In this document: positions 1 through 8,703 of the stretch, one piece after another | How the letters are laid out: each line of letters starts with the position of its first letter | How positions within the stretch are numbered: the first letter of the stretch is position 1 | Assembly: GCA_020638735.1 (NCBI GenBank) | Contig: JACKHZ010000010.1 | Span: 620,001 to 684,000 of the forward strand | Length of the DNA stretch: 64,000 bases | Origin: Planctomycetota bacterium | GTDB taxonomy: Bacteria > Planctomycetota > UBA1135 > UBA2386 | Reading direction: 5' to 3' | The notes under the pieces: generated by a model | Told to the model about the DNA's origin: nothing | The model's database searches: none | What the model saw: the letters and a program-made list of their open reading frames with translations, nothing else | Made by a program: the position numbers and the translations under genes

Positions 1-428
1 TCGCACAGCGCGTCGATCGCGCGCTGTGGGTCGGCGCACAGGTCGAAGGCGCGGTGGCAGGTCACCGGTCGGTCGCCGGCGCGCGCCAACACGTCGCGCA
101 GCAGTTCGGTGTCGAGCTCGCCGTCGGGGCGCAACCCGCCGACGACGAACCCGGCCGCGCCGGCCGCGCCCAGCGCGTCGAGGTCGCGGCGGATGACGTC
201 CCGTTCGGCCGCCGAGTAGCAGAAGTCGCCGGCGCGCGGCCGCAGCATCGCGAACACCGGCAGCGTCGTCGCCCGGACGGCCGCGGCGCACAGCCCGGCG
301 CTCGGCGTCAGTCCACCTTCGCCCAGCGCCTGGCACAGCTCGACGCGGTCGGCGCCGCCGTCGGCCGCCGCCAGCGCACCCGCGACCGACTCGATCGCGA
401 TCTCGACCCGGACCCGGGCATCGTCCAC
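1..428 (-). CDS. cutC: CutC family protein, 3' end beyond the window
   Basis: The minus strand encodes the first ~142 residues of a CutC-type TIM-barrel protein, a family linked to copper homeostasis although its reaction is unsettled. Visible family blocks are VEIAIES near the N-terminus, GADRVELC, LGEGGLTPS, the signature RPRAGDF, and CHRAFDL toward the window edge. The C-terminal part lies outside the window. The start is uncertain: GTG at 428 sits just before the conserved block, and an in-frame GTG at 452 would add eight residues. No convincing ribosome binding site decides between them. The gene is divergent from the FHA/protease gene starting at 471, so the two probably share a short promoter region. 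The family call is firm; the physiological role is inferred from the family only. Confidence 0.85.
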   Translation of the reverse strand, partial: MDDARVRVEIAIESVAGALAAADGGADRVELCQALGEGGLTPSAGLCAAAVRATTLPVFAMLRPRAGDFCYSAAERDVIRRDLDALGAAGAAGFVVGGLRPDGELDTELLRDVLARAGDRPVTCHRAFDLCADPQRAIDALC

Positions 429-470
429 CGCCTCGTTGGCGCGTTGCTGCACGCCGCCTATGGTGCGCGC

Positions 471-1850
471 ATGCGCGCCCAATTGCTGCACCTTTCCGGC
501 CCCCTGCGCGGCCGCACGGTGACCTATCCGGAGCGCATGCTGCGCGTCGGTGCGGCGCCCGGCAGCGAGGTGCGCATGATCGCCGACGGCGTCGTCGACC
601 GGCACGCGCAGATCGACTGGGTGCAGGCCGAGTGTCAGTTCCACCTGCGCCGCCTCGACGGCCCGGTGTTCGTCAACGGCACCGAAGTCGAGGAGGTGAT
701 CCTCGCCGACGACGACCTGATCGAGTTCGGCGCCGGCGGGCCGATGGCGCGTTTCCGCATCTACGTGCCGATCGGCGCGGTCTGCAAGCCGGTGCGGCGC
801 ATGCTCGCCGACGCCCGCGACGTCGCCGTGCACAGCGACGGCGTCGCCGCGACGCAGACGCTGACGCGCGATCTGCTGACGCAGGCGACGATGACGCTGA
901 AGGTCGGCTTCCCGCTGTTCGTGATCGCGGTCGCCGCGGTGTCGTTGTGGATCGGCGGCTGGTTCGGTCGGCAGAGCGCGCCGAAACCGGTCGCGCCGAC
1001 CGTCGACATGGTCACCAAGGCCGAGCTCGACGCGCTGCGCGCCAACTACGAGGCCGAGCTGAAGCGGCTGGCCGACGCCAACGCGCTGGTGCGTCGCATC
1101 CAGCAGCAGTACACGCGCGGTGTCTGTCTGGTGCACGGCATCTTCCAGCTGCGGGCCGCCGACGGCAGCTGGCTGACGGCGCGCGGCGGCAGCGACTACG
1201 CGGTCGAGTACACCGGCTCGGCGTTCTTGGCCAACGCCGATGGCTACCTGGTCACGAACCGCCACGTCGCGGTGCCGTGGACCGGCGACGACGACATCGA
1301 CCAGCTGGTCCAGAAGGGCTACGAGCCGGTGTTGACGCACCTGACCGCGACCTTCCCGGGCGGCGAGCCGATCCCGGTCGACCCGCTCGCGACGCGCCTG
1401 CGGCAGGACGACCTGGACGTCGCGGTGCTCAAGGTCGACCGGTCGCGGGTCGAGGGCCTGCCGGTGCTGCCGCTCAAGGTCGGCTCGGTCGCCGACGAGG
1501 ATCAGCGGGCCATCGTGGTCGGCTACCCGAACGGGCTGGCGGCGCTGCTGGCCCGTTCCGACGGCGCGCTGATCGACGAGCTGCGGCAGCGCGCGGCGTC
1601 GATGACCGAGGCGATCGACGAGCTGGCGCGCCGCGGCGGCATCAACCCGGTCATCACCCAGGGCATCGTCAGCAACGTGCAGGAGCACGTCATCGCCTAC
1701 GACGCCTCGACCACGCACGGCGGCTCGGGCGGCCCGGTGTTCGGCGGCGGCGGCGAGGTGATCGCCGTCAACTACGCGATCCAGCACAACTTCACCGGCA
1801 ACAACCTCGGCGTGCCGATCCGCTTCGCCATCGAGCTGCTGCCGCAGTGA
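471..1850 (+). CDS. FHA domain - membrane anchor - trypsin-like serine protease
   Basis: A 459-residue protein in three parts. Residues ~16-98 form an FHA-like beta domain, expected to bind phosphothreonine. Residues ~145-164 are one transmembrane helix. Residues ~235-459 are a trypsin/Deg-type protease, with the candidate triad His265 (TNRHV), Asp316 (DLDVAVLKV) and Ser419 (GGSGGP). The likely topology is cytoplasmic FHA and periplasmic protease, which would couple internal Ser/Thr phosphorylation to external proteolysis. No PDZ domain is visible, unlike DegP. ATG 471 was chosen because residues encoded further upstream in this frame are antisense to cutC and look non-coding. Two more genes nearby suggest a local signalling theme: an FHA-GGDEF protein and a FlhG/MinD-like ATPase. 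The domain calls are strong; the substrate is unknown. Confidence 0.85.
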   Translation: MRAQLLHLSGPLRGRTVTYPERMLRVGAAPGSEVRMIADGVVDRHAQIDWVQAECQFHLRRLDGPVFVNGTEVEEVILADDDLIEFGAGGPMARFRIYVPIGAVCKPVRRMLADARDVAVHSDGVAATQTLTRDLLTQATMTLKVGFPLFVIAVAAVSLWIGGWFGRQSAPKPVAPTVDMVTKAELDALRANYEAELKRLADANALVRRIQQQYTRGVCLVHGIFQLRAADGSWLTARGGSDYAVEYTGSAFLANADGYLVTNRHVAVPWTGDDDIDQLVQKGYEPVLTHLTATFPGGEPIPVDPLATRLRQDDLDVAVLKVDRSRVEGLPVLPLKVGSVADEDQRAIVVGYPNGLAALLARSDGALIDELRQRAASMTEAIDELARRGGINPVITQGIVSNVQEHVIAYDASTTHGGSGGPVFGGGGEVIAVNYAIQHNFTGNNLGVPIRFAIELLPQ

Positions 1851-1964
1851 CCGGGGGTTTCCTCGGTCCGACGGGAAGAACCCGCTACCACGGTGCGGTC
1901 GGATCTGCGACACTGTCGCGGCGCGTGGTCAGACGCGCGGCCCACGGGGGGCCCTTGCCAAGCA

Positions 1965-2906
1965 ATGGACGGCGCGGTTGACGGCCAGAAGACCAAGGCG
2001 GCGGGCGGGCGCGGTGCGCTCGGACCGCGCGGTCGCGGTCTGTTCGGGCGGCTGCTCGAAGGGCTGCGCGCCGCGCCGGCGCCGCGCAACGAGGCGATGT
2101 CGATCGCCATCGCCAGCGGCAAGGGCGGCACCGGCAAGTCGTTCCTCGCCACCTCGCTGGCGGTGCTGCTGCACCAGATGGAGCGCCGCACGACCCTCGT
2201 CGACTGCGACTTCGGCCTCGCCTGCGACCACCTGCTGCTCGGCGTCAAGCCGACGCTGACGCTGCAGCAGCTGCTGGGTGGCCAGTGCACGCTGGACCAG
2301 GTGCTGATGCAGACGCCGTGCGGGCCGCGGCTGTTGCCCGGCGCGTCGGGCGTGCGACGCATGGCGACGCCGACCGACAAGGACCTGATCGCCTTCGCCC
2401 GCGAGCTCGGCGTGATGGCGGGGCGCGAGGACGCGCTGCTGCTCGACCTCGGCGCCGGCATCGCCCCGGCGACCGTGCTGACGATGCTCGGCGCCGACTG
2501 GATCGTGCTGGTGACGCAGCCGGAGATCGCCGCGCTGGTGGACGCCTACGCGGTCATCAAGTGCATCGCCCAGCTCAACCAGAAGGCGCGCTTCCTGGTG
2601 GTCGTCAACCGTGTCGGCACGCCTGGCCGCGGCGAGCTCGCGTTCCAGCGCCTGACCGAGGTCGCCAAGACCAACGTCGGCGTCGAGCTGCACTACCTCG
2701 GCGAGGTGCCCGACGACGACTCGGTGATGCAGCACCGCCTCGGCCAGCTGCCGCTGGTGGTCACCGAGCCGAAGGCGCCGACCTCGGTCGCGCTGCGCGC
2801 GCTGACCGAGCGGCTGATCCAGCTGTGCGGCGGCCTGCAGCAGCGCGTCGTCAAGGGCGAAGAGGGCATCGAGGCGCGCTTCCGCCAGCACCGTCTGTTC
2901 TTGTAG
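1965..2906 (+). CDS. FlhG/MinD-like ParA-superfamily ATPase
   Basis: A 313-residue SIMIBI-class ATPase. After a ~40-residue basic, Gly/Arg-rich leader comes the deviant Walker A motif SGKGGTGKS, then TLVDCDFGL and LLLDLGAGI, the pattern of FlhG/MinD proteins that position flagella, pili or division sites. An in-frame GTG at 1893 would add 24 residues; ATG 1965 is preferred because the upstream extension looks non-coding. The leader differs from the N-terminal peptide by which FlhG activates FlhF, and no flhF or flagellar gene is present in the window, so a role in positioning another complex is possible (a pilus-like system lies at 21-31 kb). It ends 51 bp from the convergent FHA-GGDEF gene. 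The family is clear, the exact partner is not. Confidence 0.8.
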   Translation: MDGAVDGQKTKAAGGRGALGPRGRGLFGRLLEGLRAAPAPRNEAMSIAIASGKGGTGKSFLATSLAVLLHQMERRTTLVDCDFGLACDHLLLGVKPTLTLQQLLGGQCTLDQVLMQTPCGPRLLPGASGVRRMATPTDKDLIAFARELGVMAGREDALLLDLGAGIAPATVLTMLGADWIVLVTQPEIAALVDAYAVIKCIAQLNQKARFLVVVNRVGTPGRGELAFQRLTEVAKTNVGVELHYLGEVPDDDSVMQHRLGQLPLVVTEPKAPTSVALRALTERLIQLCGGLQQRVVKGEEGIEARFRQHRLFL

Positions 2907-2925
2907 CGACGCGGGCTGTTCCTGT

Positions 2926-2946
2926 CGCGACGCGGCCTTCGTCGCG
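2926..2946. terminator. Possible bidirectional terminator hairpin
   Basis: A perfect 7-bp inverted repeat, CGCGACG (2926-2932) and CGTCGCG (2940-2946), with a 7-nt loop lies in the 51-bp gap between two convergent genes. There is no T-tract, so intrinsic termination is only inferred from the position and the G+C-rich stem. Confidence 0.4.
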
Positions 2947-2957
2947 GATCGGCGCGC

Positions 2958-3881
2958 TCACTCGCAGACGCGATCGCGGCCGGCGGCCTTGGCGCGGTAG
3001 AGCGCTTCGTCGGCGGCGCGGGTCAGCGCCTTCGGCGTCGGGCCGTGCGTCGGGAAGATCGCGACGCCGATCGAGATCGTCGGGTTGACGGTGATCTGCT
3101 CGCGCTGCACCGGCTCGTCGCCGACCGCGCAGCGCAGCTGCTCGCCGAGCGCCAGCGCCTTCTCGCGGTCGAGGCCGGGCACGAACGCCGAGAACTCGTC
3201 GCCGCCGAAGCGGCTGCAGACGCCGCGCGCAGCGTTGACGATCGCGCCGAGGCGGCGGCCGACGGTGGCGATCACGTGCGCGCCGGTCAGGTGGCCGTGG
3301 CTGTCGTTGATGCGCTTCAGCCCGTCCATGTCCATCATGAACGCCGCCAGCGGCAGGTTGCGCAGCGAGCACTGCGACAGCGCGTCGGCGAAGCGCACGT
3401 CGAACACCCGCTGCACCGGCAACCCGGTCAGGTCGTCGATGTTCATCAACGTGTCCACCTGCTGGTGGAACTGCTCTTCGAGCTCGTCGAGGAACGTGAA
3501 CTTGAGCACCGTCTCGCCGACGAACACGCGGTCGCCGTCGCGCAGCGCGGTGGTGGTCACGCGCTGGTCGCCGAGGAACGTGCCGTTGGTCGACGACAGG
3601 TCGACGATCTGCCAGACGGTGGCGTCGCTGCCGTGTTCGAAGCGGCAGTGCACGCTGGAGATCAGCGGGTCGCCGGGCACCACGAGGCTGGCGCGGTCGG
3701 CGCGGCGACCGAGCACCAGCCCGCTCTCGTTGAGCAGGTAGCGGCGACCGACCTGGCTGCCGCGCAGCACGATCAGCACCGGCCGGCGCGCCGCCGGTCC
3801 TGGCTGCTGGGCGTCCAGCCGCGCCCGGTGCAGCGCGTGCACGGTCTGCGTCAGCGGCGGGTCGCGGTCGGGCTCGTTCAT
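2958..3881 (-). CDS. FHA-GGDEF diguanylate cyclase
   Basis: A 307-residue soluble protein. Residues ~33-130 are an FHA domain (SSVHCR; DLSSTNGTFLGD). Residues ~138-305 are a GGDEF domain with an intact RFGGDEF signature at ~225-230 and a DDLTGLP start motif. It should make cyclic di-GMP from GTP, with the FHA domain tying activity to phosphothreonine binding. An RxxD inhibitory site is not seen at its usual place five residues before GGDEF, so product inhibition may be absent. No signal peptide or membrane segment is present. The start is ATG 3881; the neighbouring symporter gene is on the same strand upstream (3' end at 3919), 37 bp away, so cotranscription is possible. Family and active site are clear; the target pathway is unknown. 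Confidence 0.9.
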   Translation of the reverse strand: MNEPDRDPPLTQTVHALHRARLDAQQPGPAARRPVLIVLRGSQVGRRYLLNESGLVLGRRADRASLVVPGDPLISSVHCRFEHGSDATVWQIVDLSSTNGTFLGDQRVTTTALRDGDRVFVGETVLKFTFLDELEEQFHQQVDTLMNIDDLTGLPVQRVFDVRFADALSQCSLRNLPLAAFMMDMDGLKRINDSHGHLTGAHVIATVGRRLGAIVNAARGVCSRFGGDEFSAFVPGLDREKALALGEQLRCAVGDEPVQREQITVNPTISIGVAIFPTHGPTPKALTRAADEALYRAKAAGRDRVCE

Positions 3882-3918
3882 CGGGACAGGGGAGGATACA
3901 CCGCGATGGGGTCCGAGA

Positions 3919-5772
3919 TCAGGCGAGGACGTGGGCCCTGGGGCGGGCCAGCTGCAGCAGCACGACCGCGCACACCGCGGCGCCGCCAGCGAGGGCCAGG
4001 CCCTTGCCCCAGTCGCCGAAGATCATCGCGCCGATCGCCGGCAGCGTCAGCCAGATGATGGCGGTGCCGAGCACGGCGCAGACGAGTCCGCGGCCCAGAT
4101 CGCCGTCCGGCCGAACGTCCGGTGTCAAGGCCGCGATCGGGCCCCAGCCCGGACCGCTCGGGCGCACCTTGCGGTAGAACGCGGCGAGGTGACCGTCGGG
4201 TTCGGGGCGCGTCAGCACGGTCGCGATCAGCCACAGCACCAGCGTGCCGGCGGCGACGATCAGCGCCCGGTACTCGCCCGGCAGTTCGTCGAGCGCGGAC
4301 ACGTAGCAGAACGAGAAGACCGAGCCGGGGTCCTTGCCCGTGGTCAGGACCGCGAACATCGAGAACAACAGCAACGAGCCGACCATCGCCACCAGTTCGC
4401 TCCAGACGTTGATGCGCCACCAGAACCAGCGCAGGATGAACACGGCCCCGACGCCCGCGCCGAGCGCGGCGAGGAAGGCCCAGGCCTGATCGACGGAGAC
4501 GCCGAACGCGAGCATCGCCCAGGCCACCAGCCCACCGAGCAGCAGCACGAGCCCGGACGCCAGCCGCGACGCGCGCATCAGCTGTCGGTCGTCGGCGTCG
4601 GGCGCGACGAACCTCCGGTAGACGTCGTTGACGAGGTAGCTGGCGCCCCAGTTCATCTGCGTCGAGATGGTGGACATGAACGCCGCCGCGAACGTGACCA
4701 GCAGCAGCCCGCGCAGGCCGACCGGGGCCAGCTCGCGGATCAGCATCGGGTAGCCGGCGCCCGCGTCGGCGCCTTCCGCGCGCAGCTCGGGGTGCAGCGC
4801 GATGGCGACGAACGCGACCAGGATCCACGGCCACGGTCGCAGGCAGTAGTGCGCGAGCTGGAAGAACAGCGTCGCCTTGACCGCGTGCTGCTCGTCCTTG
4901 CACGACGCCATGCGCTGCACGATGTAGCCGCCGCCGCCCGGCTCGGCGCCGGGGTACCACGTCGCCCACCACTGCGACAGCACCAGCACCAGGAAGATGC
5001 CGAGCGGGATCGTCGCGCCGCTGCCGTCGCCCGCGGAAGAGAAGTCGGGCAGGTAGGCGAGCGGGTCCTGGCCCTCGAACGCCACTGCGAGTCGTTCTTG
5101 CAGCGCGTCGACGCCGCCGATGTGCGCCACGGCGACGATCGCCAGGCCGATGCAGCCGCCCATCGCGAGCACGAACTGCACCATGTCGGTGATCGCGACG
5201 CCCCACAGGCCCGACACGATCGAGTAGACGCCGGTGATCGCCAGCATGCCGGCGATCAGCAGCAACTGCTCGTTGTCGAAGCCCTGCACGGTCGCTTCGG
5301 GGTCGAACAGCACCGTCTGCTGCAGCACCTGCGCCATCGCCTTGGTCACCCAGCCGATGACGATCGAGTTCATGACCACGGCGATGTAGAAGCCGCGGAA
5401 GCCGCGCAGGAACGCCGCCGCCTCGCCGTGGTAGCGCAGCTCGATCAGCTCGACGTCGGTCAGCACCTCGGCGCGGCGCCACAGCCTGGCGAACACGAAC
5501 ACCGTCAACATTCCGCCGAACGCCCAGGACCACCAGAACCAGTTGCCGGCGAGGCCGTACTTGGCCACCAGCCCGGTCACCGCCAGCGGCGTGTCGGCGG
5601 CGAACGTCGTCGCCACCATCGACGTGCCGGCGATCCACCACGGCAGGCTGCGGCCCGAGGCGAAGTACTCGACGAAGCTCGAGCCCGCCTTGTTCTTGAA
5701 CCAGAGGCCGATGCCGAGCGCGATCGCGAAGTAGCCGGCGATGATCGCCCAGTCGAGGACTTCGAGCTGCAT
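3919..5772 (-). CDS. Sodium:solute symporter (SSS family)
   Basis: A 617-residue polytopic membrane protein of the sodium:solute symporter family. It begins with a hydrophobic helix (WAIIAGYFAIALGIGLWF), then the family features EYFASGRSLPWW and GTSMVATTFAADTP, where the first helix is broken near the sodium site, and about 13 further hydrophobic segments. Long loops and a C-terminal extension make it longer than PutP. The substrate cannot be told from sequence; sugars, amino acids and organic acids are all transported by relatives. ATG 5772 was chosen because it starts directly before the first membrane helix; further upstream the frame runs antisense to the ferredoxin gene. The gene is divergent from that ferredoxin gene and lies 37 bp upstream of the FHA-GGDEF gene. 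Confidence 0.9.
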   Translation of the reverse strand: MQLEVLDWAIIAGYFAIALGIGLWFKNKAGSSFVEYFASGRSLPWWIAGTSMVATTFAADTPLAVTGLVAKYGLAGNWFWWSWAFGGMLTVFVFARLWRRAEVLTDVELIELRYHGEAAAFLRGFRGFYIAVVMNSIVIGWVTKAMAQVLQQTVLFDPEATVQGFDNEQLLLIAGMLAITGVYSIVSGLWGVAITDMVQFVLAMGGCIGLAIVAVAHIGGVDALQERLAVAFEGQDPLAYLPDFSSAGDGSGATIPLGIFLVLVLSQWWATWYPGAEPGGGGYIVQRMASCKDEQHAVKATLFFQLAHYCLRPWPWILVAFVAIALHPELRAEGADAGAGYPMLIRELAPVGLRGLLLVTFAAAFMSTISTQMNWGASYLVNDVYRRFVAPDADDRQLMRASRLASGLVLLLGGLVAWAMLAFGVSVDQAWAFLAALGAGVGAVFILRWFWWRINVWSELVAMVGSLLLFSMFAVLTTGKDPGSVFSFCYVSALDELPGEYRALIVAAGTLVLWLIATVLTRPEPDGHLAAFYRKVRPSGPGWGPIAALTPDVRPDGDLGRGLVCAVLGTAIIWLTLPAIGAMIFGDWGKGLALAGGAAVCAVVLLQLARPRAHVLA

Positions 5773-5866
5773 GGTGGGGGGATGTTGGGCGGGCGGCCGT
5801 GTCGGCGCCAGCACGGACCTGCCGTCGCGCTTGAACCGGCGAACGCCGGGCTGCACGCTGCCGGCG

Positions 5867-6199
5867 ATGGACCTCGTCGAAGTGCACTTCCAGGACGCCG
5901 GCAAGACCGTGTTCGTGCAGCCCGGCACGACCCTGCTGGCCGCCGCCGGGATGGCCGAGGTCGAGATCCTGACCGGTTGCACCCGTGGCATGTGCGGCAC
6001 CGACGCGACGCGGGTCCGCTGCGAGCCCGCCGGGGCGCTCGAGGCGCCGGCGGAGCCGGAGCGCGGCACGCTGGCGCGCATGGGCTTCGCGGGCGACGGC
6101 GACCCCGGCGGCGAGGTCGACGGTGCAGCGTGTCGCCTGCTGTGTTCGGCGCGGGTCTGTCAAGGGAAGATCACCGTGCTCGGTGACGCGATCGCATAA
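5867..6199 (+). CDS. Small [2Fe-2S] ferredoxin-like protein with altered cysteine pattern
   Basis: A 110-residue protein with the plant-type ferredoxin layout: a beta-grasp start, VQPGTTLLAAA, a cluster loop GCTRGMCGTD and a late ACRLLCSARVCQGKITV segment. Candidate ligands are Cys38, Cys43, Cys89 and Cys93. In the usual C-x4-C-x2-C loop the third cysteine is replaced by Asp46, while extra cysteines occur at 52 and 97. A cluster bound by a different cysteine set, or by Asp, is possible. Starting at ATG 5867 gives a normal N-terminus. It is divergent from the symporter and 28 bp ahead of a methyltransferase reading frame on the same strand. Fold family likely; redox partner unknown. Confidence 0.75.
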   Translation: MDLVEVHFQDAGKTVFVQPGTTLLAAAGMAEVEILTGCTRGMCGTDATRVRCEPAGALEAPAEPERGTLARMGFAGDGDPGGEVDGAACRLLCSARVCQGKITVLGDAIA

Positions 6200-6227
6200 T
6201 GCCAAGCCCCCGACGTTCGGCGCCCTT

Positions 6228-6902
6228 GTGAGCGAAGACACCAACCGGCACTGTTGCAGCGTGGTCCGAATCCAGCCGCCGATCGATACCCCCTCGCGGA
6301 CGCACAGCCCGCTGCGGGACACCTTCGGCTTCTTCGGCAACTTCCTGCGCAACCCGACCTCGGTCGGCGCGGTCGTGCCGAGCACGCGCTACCTGTCGCG
6401 GGCGCTGGTCGGCCGGCTCGAGGACCTGCGGCCGGGCGAGCTGGTGGTCGAATACGGCCCCGGCACCGGCCCGGCGACCTCGGTGATCCGCGAGCGCCTG
6501 CCGAAGCACGCGCACTATCTGGGCATCGAGCTCGAAGGCAGGTTCCACGAGCACCTGCAGCGCCGCTTCCCGACGCTGCACTTCCACCACGGTTCGGCGG
6601 CCGACCTGCCGCAGATCCTCGAGCAGCGCGGACTGCCGCGGCCGGCGCGCATCGTCTCCGGGCTGCCGTTCGCCAGCCTGCCCACGGCAGCGCAGGACGG
6701 CATCATGGACGGCATCGTCTGGGCGCTGGAAGGCACCGACGGCGACTTCCGCACCTTCCAGTACGTGCACGCCTACGGCATGCGCGCCGCGCGCCGCTTC
6801 CGCAACCGCATGCTCGAGCGCTTCGAGCACTTCGAACGCATCGGTCCGGTCGTGCGCAACGTGCCGCCGGCGTTCGTGCTGCGCTACCGCGGCGTGCGCT
6901 GA
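6228..6902 (+). CDS. SAM-dependent methyltransferase, phospholipid N-methyltransferase-like
   Basis: About 224 residues of a class I methyltransferase. The block FGNFLRNPTSVGAVVPST near the start and VVEYGPGTGPATSVI (motif I, SAM-binding glycine loop) resemble bacterial PmtA-type phospholipid N-methyltransferases and rRNA adenine dimethylase relatives. Further on, IVSGLPFASLP occupies the motif IV position. There is no ATG before the conserved region; GTG 6228 or GTG 6261 are the possible starts, and neither has a clear ribosome binding site. It follows the ferredoxin gene by 28 bp and could be cotranscribed. A membrane lipid head-group methylation role is inferred by similarity only. Confidence 0.75.
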   Translation: MSEDTNRHCCSVVRIQPPIDTPSRTHSPLRDTFGFFGNFLRNPTSVGAVVPSTRYLSRALVGRLEDLRPGELVVEYGPGTGPATSVIRERLPKHAHYLGIELEGRFHEHLQRRFPTLHFHHGSAADLPQILEQRGLPRPARIVSGLPFASLPTAAQDGIMDGIVWALEGTDGDFRTFQYVHAYGMRAARRFRNRMLERFEHFERIGPVVRNVPPAFVLRYRGVR

Positions 6903-6966
6903 ACGCTGCGGCGCGTCCGCCCGGCAGTGTTGCCCGACGACGGGTCTGCCCGACTGCGTGTCGCGC

Positions 6967-7257
6967 TCACATCGGCGGCAGCGACCGCCGGCTGCGGGTC
7001 TCGTCGGCGAGCAGCTCGGCGAGCTCGGTGGTGCGTTCGAGCTTGTCCTCGAGCACGCGGATGCGCTGCTGCAGGCCCTGCCCGACGTGACCGGCGAACA
7101 GCGCCACCCACGCCAGTCCGAGCACGAACGTGATGACGCCGAGCTGCGGCGCCGACCAGCCTGGAATACGCGTCGCCGCGAGGTGTTCGAGGAACAGCGA
7201 CGCGATCACCAGCGCCGCCATGCGCAGGTGGAACGCCTTGTCGTTGGGGAACCGCAT
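6967..7257 (-). CDS. Small two-helix membrane protein, unknown function
   Basis: A 96-residue protein with two hydrophobic stretches, residues ~11-28 and ~39-58 (GVITFVLGLAWVALFAGHV), followed by a charged helix likely to form a coiled coil (VLEDKLERTTELAELLADE). It starts at ATG 7257, close upstream of the kelch-like gene that ends at 7286 on the same strand, so it may be the last gene of that transcription unit. I do not recognise the family. Coding is supported by the coherent hydrophobic pattern rather than by homology. Confidence 0.65.
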   Translation of the reverse strand: MRFPNDKAFHLRMAALVIASLFLEHLAATRIPGWSAPQLGVITFVLGLAWVALFAGHVGQGLQQRIRVLEDKLERTTELAELLADETRSRRSLPPM

Positions 7258-7285
7258 GCCACCAGTCTGGCGCGGTGCCGGCGCT

Positions 7286-8611
7286 TCACAAGCCGCAGAT
7301 CAGCTCGCCGGCCTGGGTGGTCATCAGCCAGCAGGGGTTGGCGCCGTCGACGACGAAGGCCTGGGCGGCCAGCGCCGCGCCGAGCAGCTGCGGCCCGTTG
7401 ACGATCGGCAGGAGCCAGTCGCGCGGGCCGGGGCCGCCGGTGACGAGCATCGTCACCACGTCGATCCCGAGCAGCGTCGTCGCGCAGCCGCAGCCGAGCG
7501 GCGCGTAGATCGGGAACGGTGAGGCCAGCTCGACGGCGCCGACCACGAAGCTCGTCGGCGGCGCGCCGTTGACGCGCAGGTGGAAGGTCTGACCGAGGAT
7601 CGGCAGGCTGCGCTGCCAGGCGCCGAGCTCGAGCTCCGGGTAGCCCGGCACGTGGCAGGTCGAATCGAGCGTCGTGTCCCAGCGCGCCGGGCTCGGCGTG
7701 TAGTGCCACACGACCGTGCCGGCCGCGTCCTGCTGCGCGGCGATCACCTCGCCGGCGGTGTACTGCCCGCCGGTGTAGACGAGCGCCGGTGCCGTCCAGG
7801 TCGGCGCGCCGCTCGCGCCGACGCGCCGCCAGACGAAGCCGTTCCACTCCCAGGTCTCGCCATTGGGGTGCACGAGCACGGTCATGTCGCGGCCGCGGTC
7901 GTAGGTCATGCGGCAGTCGGCGGCGGCCGGCGGGCCGAGCCCGACGTGCTGCGTCCAACCGTTCTGTAGCAGCCAGGTGTCGCCGCGCACGGTGCCGTCG
8001 TCGCCGCCGAACAGGATCACCTTGTTGCCCGGCGCGCGCGCCATCGCGTGTCCGAGGCGCGGGGTCAGCGCGGCTGGGGTCGGGATGGTCGTCCAGATCG
8101 GCGGCGCGGCCGCGGTCGTCACCGGCAGCAGGAACCACGTGTCCCCGCGCAGTCCGCTGGCGTCGCTGCCGCCGAAGAACGCCAGCACCCAGCTGTCGTC
8201 CATCGGCGCCGCCTTGCAGCCGATGCGCGGGCTCGGCCCGGGAGCGCCGACGCCGCCGGCGGTCATCAGCTGCCAGTCACCGAGCGTCGGCTCGTAGCGC
8301 CACAGATCGTTGCGGTGGTTGCCGGTGGTCGCGTCGAGGCCGCCGAAGACGAACGCTTGCGGGGTCGAGTTGGCGAAGGTCGAGAACTGCCGCGCCGGCA
8401 CCGCCGAGTTCTGCGTGACCCAGCCGGCGCCCGCCGGCCAGATCGTGCGACCCTGCAGCTCGTCGAAGCCGATCAGGCCGGTCGGCACGCGGCCGAGCAG
8501 GTCGCCCTGGATGCCGAACGACACCGACGGGGTCGGCGGCGCGGCGGACCAGCTCTGGGCGTTGGCGGACGCCGCGAGCGCGGCGACGGCAATGTTCACG
8601 ATCGAACGCAT
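7286..8611 (-). CDS. Secreted kelch-like repeat protein
   Basis: A 441-residue secreted protein. ATG 8611 gives a signal peptide ending ASANAQ, the Ala-Gln ending shared by many exported proteins here. The middle has several kelch-type blade motifs with double glycine and conserved Trp: AFVFGGLDATTG with DLWRYEP, VLAFFGGSD with DTWFLL, and VILFGGDDG with DTWLLQN. They predict a beta-propeller. The last ~130 residues form a separate domain (FHLRVNGAPP, LLGIDVVTML, LLGAALAAQAFVVDG) that resembles the ends of other secreted proteins in this window. No catalytic residues could be assigned; carbohydrate or surface binding is possible. Extending the frame upstream would run into the promoter side of the divergent kinase gene at 8704. 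Confidence 0.8.
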   Translation of the reverse strand: MRSIVNIAVAALAASANAQSWSAAPPTPSVSFGIQGDLLGRVPTGLIGFDELQGRTIWPAGAGWVTQNSAVPARQFSTFANSTPQAFVFGGLDATTGNHRNDLWRYEPTLGDWQLMTAGGVGAPGPSPRIGCKAAPMDDSWVLAFFGGSDASGLRGDTWFLLPVTTAAAPPIWTTIPTPAALTPRLGHAMARAPGNKVILFGGDDGTVRGDTWLLQNGWTQHVGLGPPAAADCRMTYDRGRDMTVLVHPNGETWEWNGFVWRRVGASGAPTWTAPALVYTGGQYTAGEVIAAQQDAAGTVVWHYTPSPARWDTTLDSTCHVPGYPELELGAWQRSLPILGQTFHLRVNGAPPTSFVVGAVELASPFPIYAPLGCGCATTLLGIDVVTMLVTGGPGPRDWLLPIVNGPQLLGAALAAQAFVVDGANPCWLMTTQAGELICGL

Positions 8612-8703
8612 GCAACTCCGGTCGGCACGATGCCGAGTTGGCGAGCATAGCGGCGGATCGCGGCGGTGTCCCGCCTGCACGGCGTCAGCGGCATGATGCG
8701 CGC

